Shown here: in pieces, positions 59,506 to 64,000 of the stretch | How positions within the stretch are numbered: position 1 is the first letter of the stretch | Layout of the letters: each line of letters starts with the position of its first letter | Source of the DNA: Dichetophora obliterata | Lineage: Eukaryota; Arthropoda; Insecta; Diptera; Sciomyzidae | Length of the DNA stretch: 64,000 bases | Assembly: GCA_963920525.1 (NCBI GenBank) | Contig: OY986435.1 | Span: forward strand, 173,867,327 to 173,931,326 | Direction: 5' to 3' | Position numbers and translations under genes: made by a program | The notes under the pieces: model-generated | The model's input: the letters and a program-made list of their open reading frames with translations, nothing else | What the model was told of the DNA's origin: nothing | Database searches by the model: none

Positions 59506-60257
59506 TCGAATGGCAAACTCAGAAACTCAAAAATTTAGTATAACATTTTTGTGAATGAGTTGAGGTGTTTTAACGAAATAATAAAATTCATACTAGGAAG
59601 GAAAATTTTTTTTAAAAATCGAAATAGAAAAAAAAAATCGTGGTCTTAAGCTGGTGTTGTAAATTGATACTCTTGGAAAGGGTGTTGTTCAGAAATATTT
59701 GAAGAATCTAAATTAAGGAAATTATCTTCGGTACCACTACTTTTGGTGTCCTACATATAAAACCATATATTCATTTTATTGAAAAAGTTAAAAAATGTCA
59801 TTCAAGTATACATTCCTCAAAAACCAAAAATGCATATGCAAAAAATATGTAAAATAATAATTCGCCAAATTTAAGGAAAACGCCAACACTATAATCAATA
59901 TCGCCAAAATTTAGGCAATCAAAAATTCTGTGCTACCTCGAGTGTACCTTTAGATTCGAATATCCTTCACACAGGACCTTGTGGATAAAAATCGAGAAAT
60001 GCACCGTGTTTGCCAAAATATTGTTAGTTAAAGTCTATATTTACTTTTGCTTTAAGAAATATGTAGTTTTTCTTACAAAAATCAAAGCTTTTTGAGATCG
60101 TGATTTTTTATTGTTTTTCTTAAAAAACAACTTTGTCCTTGTGGAAAGGAAGACATCCTTATTTTTTTCAATAAATTTTTTTTGGGAGATCTTGACCTCT
60201 TAGAATACTATCTAAATTTTTCGATACGCCCTAATGCACATACTATGTTTTGACATT

Positions 60258-60704
60258 GTAAATTTGTTTTTTTTTTATATTTTGAAAAAGGTTTACTAAA
60301 CAAAGTACATAAACTGATACTATAACACTATATTTTGCAATAATTTTGAGAGCAACTGCCGAATTTAGAACACTTTTGACACTCATTAGCATTTCAAGTA
60401 TATTGGCTTAGACAACAATTACAAACGGCAAAACAAAAAACACAAAAACTCAGTTTTTTCAAAACTATGAAAATTTTATATACCTGTTACCTTAAGGGCA
60501 ATTCGTGACTTTTTTGTCATTAAAGCTCTGAATTCTTCTAAAAAAAATTGTTCTTCCAAATTTCCTTTCGTGATATCCTTCACGATAAAAATTCACATCT
60601 AAAAACAGCAAAAAAAGCTTTTGACATTTTCAGGTGGGGCTTTTCATTTTGACATACTACAACCACAATACTTACATGAACACACCTTAAGGTCAGCTGA
60701 TGAC
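60258..60704. other. No recognised feature
   Basis: A+T-rich; nothing seen. Confidence 0.5.
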
Positions 60705-61682
60705 CACACGCTCAGAAGTCTTGGAATTAATTTTAAGCCAAGCGTTGGAATCATGCATTTTTTAATATATTTTTGATTAAAACTGATACTTTCAAGTATA
60801 TTAAACAATTGATTTAATGTTATCTGTATTAAAGTATAATAAAAATTGTATTATATACAAGTTATAATACAAATTGTCTTAAAATATTATACAAATATCT
60901 ATCAAGTATCTGTCAAATTGTCATTCTGATTCTTAAATCTGACATTGTCAAAATAAAACCTAAAGAAATAGTTTTTGTTAACGAAAAACCGTATGTTATA
61001 AAAGAAACTTTAAATGAATAAATATTTTGTTATTGGTTAATAAATGTTAATTTTTCCTTTCACCTTTTCAGGACAATATGTATTAAATGTTATACATCTT
61101 GTATTACTGTTTAATACAATCTGTATTACTATTTAATACAATTTGATACAATTTGTATTGCTATTTAACCCTAACACTGGTAGTATTTACATATGTAAAT
61201 ATTTCACTTTTCAAATGGCTACAAATTTGATGTTTTTGGCACGATTTGAATATAATTTACATTCAGTGGCTAATTTTGTTTATTTAAACAAATTTAAAAA
61301 TTAGCCACTGAATGTAAATTATATTCAAATCATGCCAAAAACATCAAATTTGTAGCCATTTAAAAACTGAAATATTTACATATGTAAATAGTACCAGTGT
61401 TAGGGTTAATACAATTTGTATAAATATTTAATAAAAATTTTTTTATTCGTATTACTTTTTAATAACTGAAGTATTACACTTGATTACAAATGTATTAAAA
61501 TATAAACCAGAATAGTATTGTTCTAAACTTAGTTTCTATTCCAATTCTGTATTAGAACTTAGTATTATGGGATTAGAAATCAATTTTAATATTTGACATA
61601 TATTAAATTCTAATTCGATTCTGGTGTGGTCATATATACAATACAGTTTTTATTAGAATTTAGTCCAAGATTTCTGAGTGTG
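60705..61682. mobile_element. Inverted-repeat element with CACAC-CTCAGAA tips
   Basis: The tips CACACGCTCAGAAGTCTTGG and inverted CACACTCAGAAATCTTGG. The interior repeats TAATACAATTTGTATTA in both orientations. A TTAA-flanked palindrome is inserted at 61169-61405. Target duplication not found. Confidence 0.7.
61169..61405. mobile_element. piggyBac-type palindromic MITE, TTAA target
   Basis: Nearly perfect inverted halves of about 118 bp beginning CCCTAACACTGGTA, with TTAA at 61165-61168 and 61406-61409. CCCT tips and a TTAA target are piggyBac hallmarks. The few mismatches between halves point to a recent insertion. Confidence 0.9.
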
Positions 61683-61739
61683 CATAATATATTTTATGCC
61701 TTTTTGTGTGTAAACTTATCAATTAAAATTAATTGCAAA

Positions 61740-62521
61740 ATGGAAAACGAACATCATTCGGTAAGTATTTGACATTTTTGTAGAATTTCGCTTAGAAATG
61801 GATTTTTTGGCTTTATATAAGTAGTCATCGCAACGGTTCACACAGAACAAGATTCAGCAAATTATTGAAAAAGATGAAGAATATGACGATTTGTCCGACG
61901 ATGGCGATAAGACTATGTCGCAGAGGAGTTTTTTGGACTATGAACGCTCTGAAGGGAATATTGATAGAGATATCGAGAGGTGCATTGATGGAGGTCATAA
62001 AATGAATGAAATCCCAATGCCAAGTTATTTAAATAAAAATATGGTGTAGTTAACAGAACCAACAAACCATGTAAAACAAATTTTGTCTCAATTTTCAAAT
62101 TTATTTGGGGAAAGAATGCGCATCTGCTCCACTGGTGCGAAATTAAGGCCTAAGAGTCATGCTAGACCTTGTAGGCGAGTATAGTGGACGGAATATTATA
62201 ACGGATAATTTTTTTCCCAAATTGGAGTTTCTCAAAGAATTTCAAAGGCAGAATATATCTTGAACAGCTTGGAAGTGATCTTGTTCAGGAATTTATTCGA
62301 CGAAGAGAGTGATTACCATGAACACAAGCTACTACAGATGTTGTTCGATCAGTTCGGGCAGAAGCCGAACAACCCGCTACCTCTACAGGTCTACAGGTGC
62401 TGTAAAAAAAAAACAAGAAAAGCCAGCCATCGAGCTGTCTGTCCATCATCAATTTGTTGCAAAACATTTGAACACTGCACCGTTTGCTAGAAGCCGGTAT
62501 GTCCGCAAAAACGTACGATAA
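61740..62521 (+). pseudogene. piggyBac-like transposase, internally deleted
   Basis: A clear gene start: exon 1 61740-61760 (MENEHHS), a 64-nt intron beginning GTAAGT and ending AG at 61824, and exon 2 61825-62049, acidic (KDEEYDDLSDDGDKT), ending in a stop. The acidic N-terminus fits piggyBac transposases. After a gap, 62159-62260 reads DLVGEYSGRNIITDNFFPKL, the piggyBac block usually written GRN-x-T-x-DNFFT. A shifted frame then gives LEQLGSDLVQEFIRRRE and a basic C-terminus (FARSRYVRKNVR) ending at 62521. Most of the catalytic domain between exon 2 and the GRN block is deleted, so it is inactive. The open frame on the minus strand is a shadow. Confidence 0.75.
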
Positions 62522-63720
62522 TTACGTATGGACAACTTATTGTCATCAACATACCAAATAAATTCTCAATAAATATTAATAACTCTTTCCAAACATAAAT
62601 AAATAAAATGCCTTATAACTATCTAAAGCCTTAAAATATCGTAAAAATTATCATAAGATTTAAATTTCCATATAACTTTCAATAAAATATGTATCAGGTC
62701 ATTTCGTGACCTTAGAGTTACATGTGTGAGTTTTTCTTAAGGTAACAGAGTGGTTAAGTTGCTTTTTTCTAGCGTTATTTGTGTGGAAAAACGCTGCTTT
62801 TATGTTGCGTTTAGTTGCATTTTACAAAAAGCTGCCTTTTCACCAGCATAAACGGGCTATTCAATATACGTATTTAAATTTAAAATATTTTGAGAGATCA
62901 ATTAAAAAACATAGGAGGTGTATACAATACTATACATGTATATGCATATACACGATGCTTAAGCAAAAAAAAGAAGGATAAACCAACCTTCGTGCCTCGA
63001 CTTTTGATCGACAAATAACATTTAACATTAATTTTTGTAAGTAGTATTCAAAAGTTCAAAATGCATGCAAAAAACAAGAGGGGACATACAACGATATGAA
63101 AACTTCTCAAATACTCCGTGAAACTTTTTGTAATAAAATCGTTGACTGTTAAAGTAAATTCTGTTCGAATAGACATCCATCAGGCGTGGTTCATTGGCCA
63201 CGGTTTTTAGCATTTTTTTACCTACAACCAGGGACAGATATCTAGGCAACCCTGGGCTTCAAAAATGTTTTCCACTGTAAATCAGACATATTTTTTAAAA
63301 TGACTGAAATAATTTCAAATCAGAAATATATGTTTTCCAAATATTTATAATTTTTTGTGTTCAATATGCCAAAAATAGCCATTTTGAGGATTTTTGAGAA
63401 AAGTCAAGTTTCAAAAGCTATACCTATTTTCCAAATTTTGGTTTTTTGTTTTTTTGCAAAAAAATGCAGCTCGAGGCTGCTATAAACACATAAGATGTTG
63501 TTTCTTAATATTGTGTTTTTTTGAATTTGTGGAAATTTTTTCGTAAGAATACTCAAACTCGAGAAATTTTCAAGAACGGTACACTTCTTGGAAAAACTTT
63601 CATAACAATCAGGCTATTAAACAGGATCGTATCATTTTTTGGTTCAATATTAGACATAGTTTCAGAAAATATTTCCACAGAATTTTAATAAAATATTTAA
63701 AATTGTGGGTTTAAAAAAAA
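62522..63720. other. No recognised gene
   Basis: Small frames (66-73 codons) without motif. A+T-rich. Confidence 0.45.
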
Positions 63721-64000
63721 AAAATCCACTCATGTAATACGTAACCTTAGAGTGTCTGCCAGTATAACACCAGTTGATATTGGGCACAAGTTAGTAATTC
63801 AACTTATTTCGCCTATAATAACCTACTCCGATATAGTTTATAGCAAACTGGACTCCTCGTCACAGTTAAAACTTCAAATTGCATTTAAATATGCCACGCG
63901 GTATGTTTATGGCCTTCGTAAATTTGATCGTCTTTCAAGTTTCCGAAATGCAATACTTGGATGTGATCTGATAGCTTATCTTAAAGCTAGAAACTGTATA
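63721..64000 (+). pseudogene. Jockey-like RT fragment running off the window
   Basis: The plus-strand frame reads HVIRNLRVSASITPVDIGHK, LISPIITYSDIVYSKLDSSS, YATRYVYGLRKFDRLSSF and ILGCDLIAYLKARNC up to the last base. It aligns with 21840-21374 (minus). It begins abruptly after an A-run at 63712-63723, so it is 5-prime truncated. No stop is seen in this part; its state beyond the window is unknown. Confidence 0.8.

Larger units (their letters stand above)
57551..60257. mobile_element. Long-arm foldback transposon 2
   Basis: Arms of about 530-560 bp (57551-58110 and 59730-60257) are inverted copies. Shared blocks include ACATAGTATG, TCAAGATCTCCCAAAAAAA, ACTAACAATATTTTGGCAAA, GAAGGATATTCG and AAGTACACTCGAG. 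The tip region reads TTAGGGC, with TTAGGGCGTATC intact on the right side, as in foldback 1. Its original interior is short; most of the present length comes from element X and element Y nested in it. Confidence 0.8.

Noticed and set aside
1..64000. CRISPR arrays, operons or bacterial features
   Set aside because: No spaced short direct repeats with unique spacers; introns, SINE-like pieces and insect transposons show the DNA is eukaryotic.

Overview
This window is A+T-rich, gene-poor eukaryotic DNA, and it reads as an insect transposon graveyard. The transposon families (Tc1/mariner of DD34E, DD37D and rosa-like DD41D types, hAT, piggyBac, Mutator-like, jockey/I-type non-LTR fragments and tRNA-derived SINE-like pieces) suggest a brachyceran fly. 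That assignment is an inference from repeat content; no single-copy host gene was recognised that could fix the species. Every convincing coding stretch belongs to a mobile element, and nearly all are broken by stops, frameshifts or internal deletions.

Layout. 0-7 kb: a complete-ended Tc1 element (152-1718), a 126-bp tandem repeat, a 2-kb foldback element (2420-4455) with an open frame in its loop, a tandem duplication interrupted by a 1-kb TIR element (4993-5997), and a reverse-transcriptase (RT) relic. 7-21 kb: a SINE-like piece, two hAT-type MITEs, a GAT microsatellite, an ATTCATT-rich palindrome, one copy of an element that repeats the motif TGTCCCGTGCGACC, and dispersed repeats. 21-33 kb: RT relics, a 41-bp minisatellite fused to an inverted repeat, and a hAT-like element with a DD41D relic inside it. 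33.7-36.3 kb: a 2.6-kb TIR element with a nearly intact two-exon gene of unknown function, the most interesting item. 38.5-43.2 kb: one hAT element inserted directly in front of the start codon of another. 46.6-49.5 kb: a non-LTR element split by a DD37D mariner and a hAT MITE. 49.5-57 kb: MITEs, a foldback, a DD41D element, the second copy of the motif-repeating element and a Mutator-like insertion. 57.5-62.5 kb: a 2.7-kb foldback carrying two further elements one inside the other, a TTAA-flanked palindrome and a broken piggyBac transposase. The window ends inside another RT fragment.

The pieces do not form a pathway. Their relation is stratigraphic: several insertions can be dated against each other because target-site duplications survive or because a second copy in the window shows the empty site. 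Family names rest on motif recognition without database searches. Boundaries given with a matching target-site duplication are reliable; others are good to roughly 10-50 bases.
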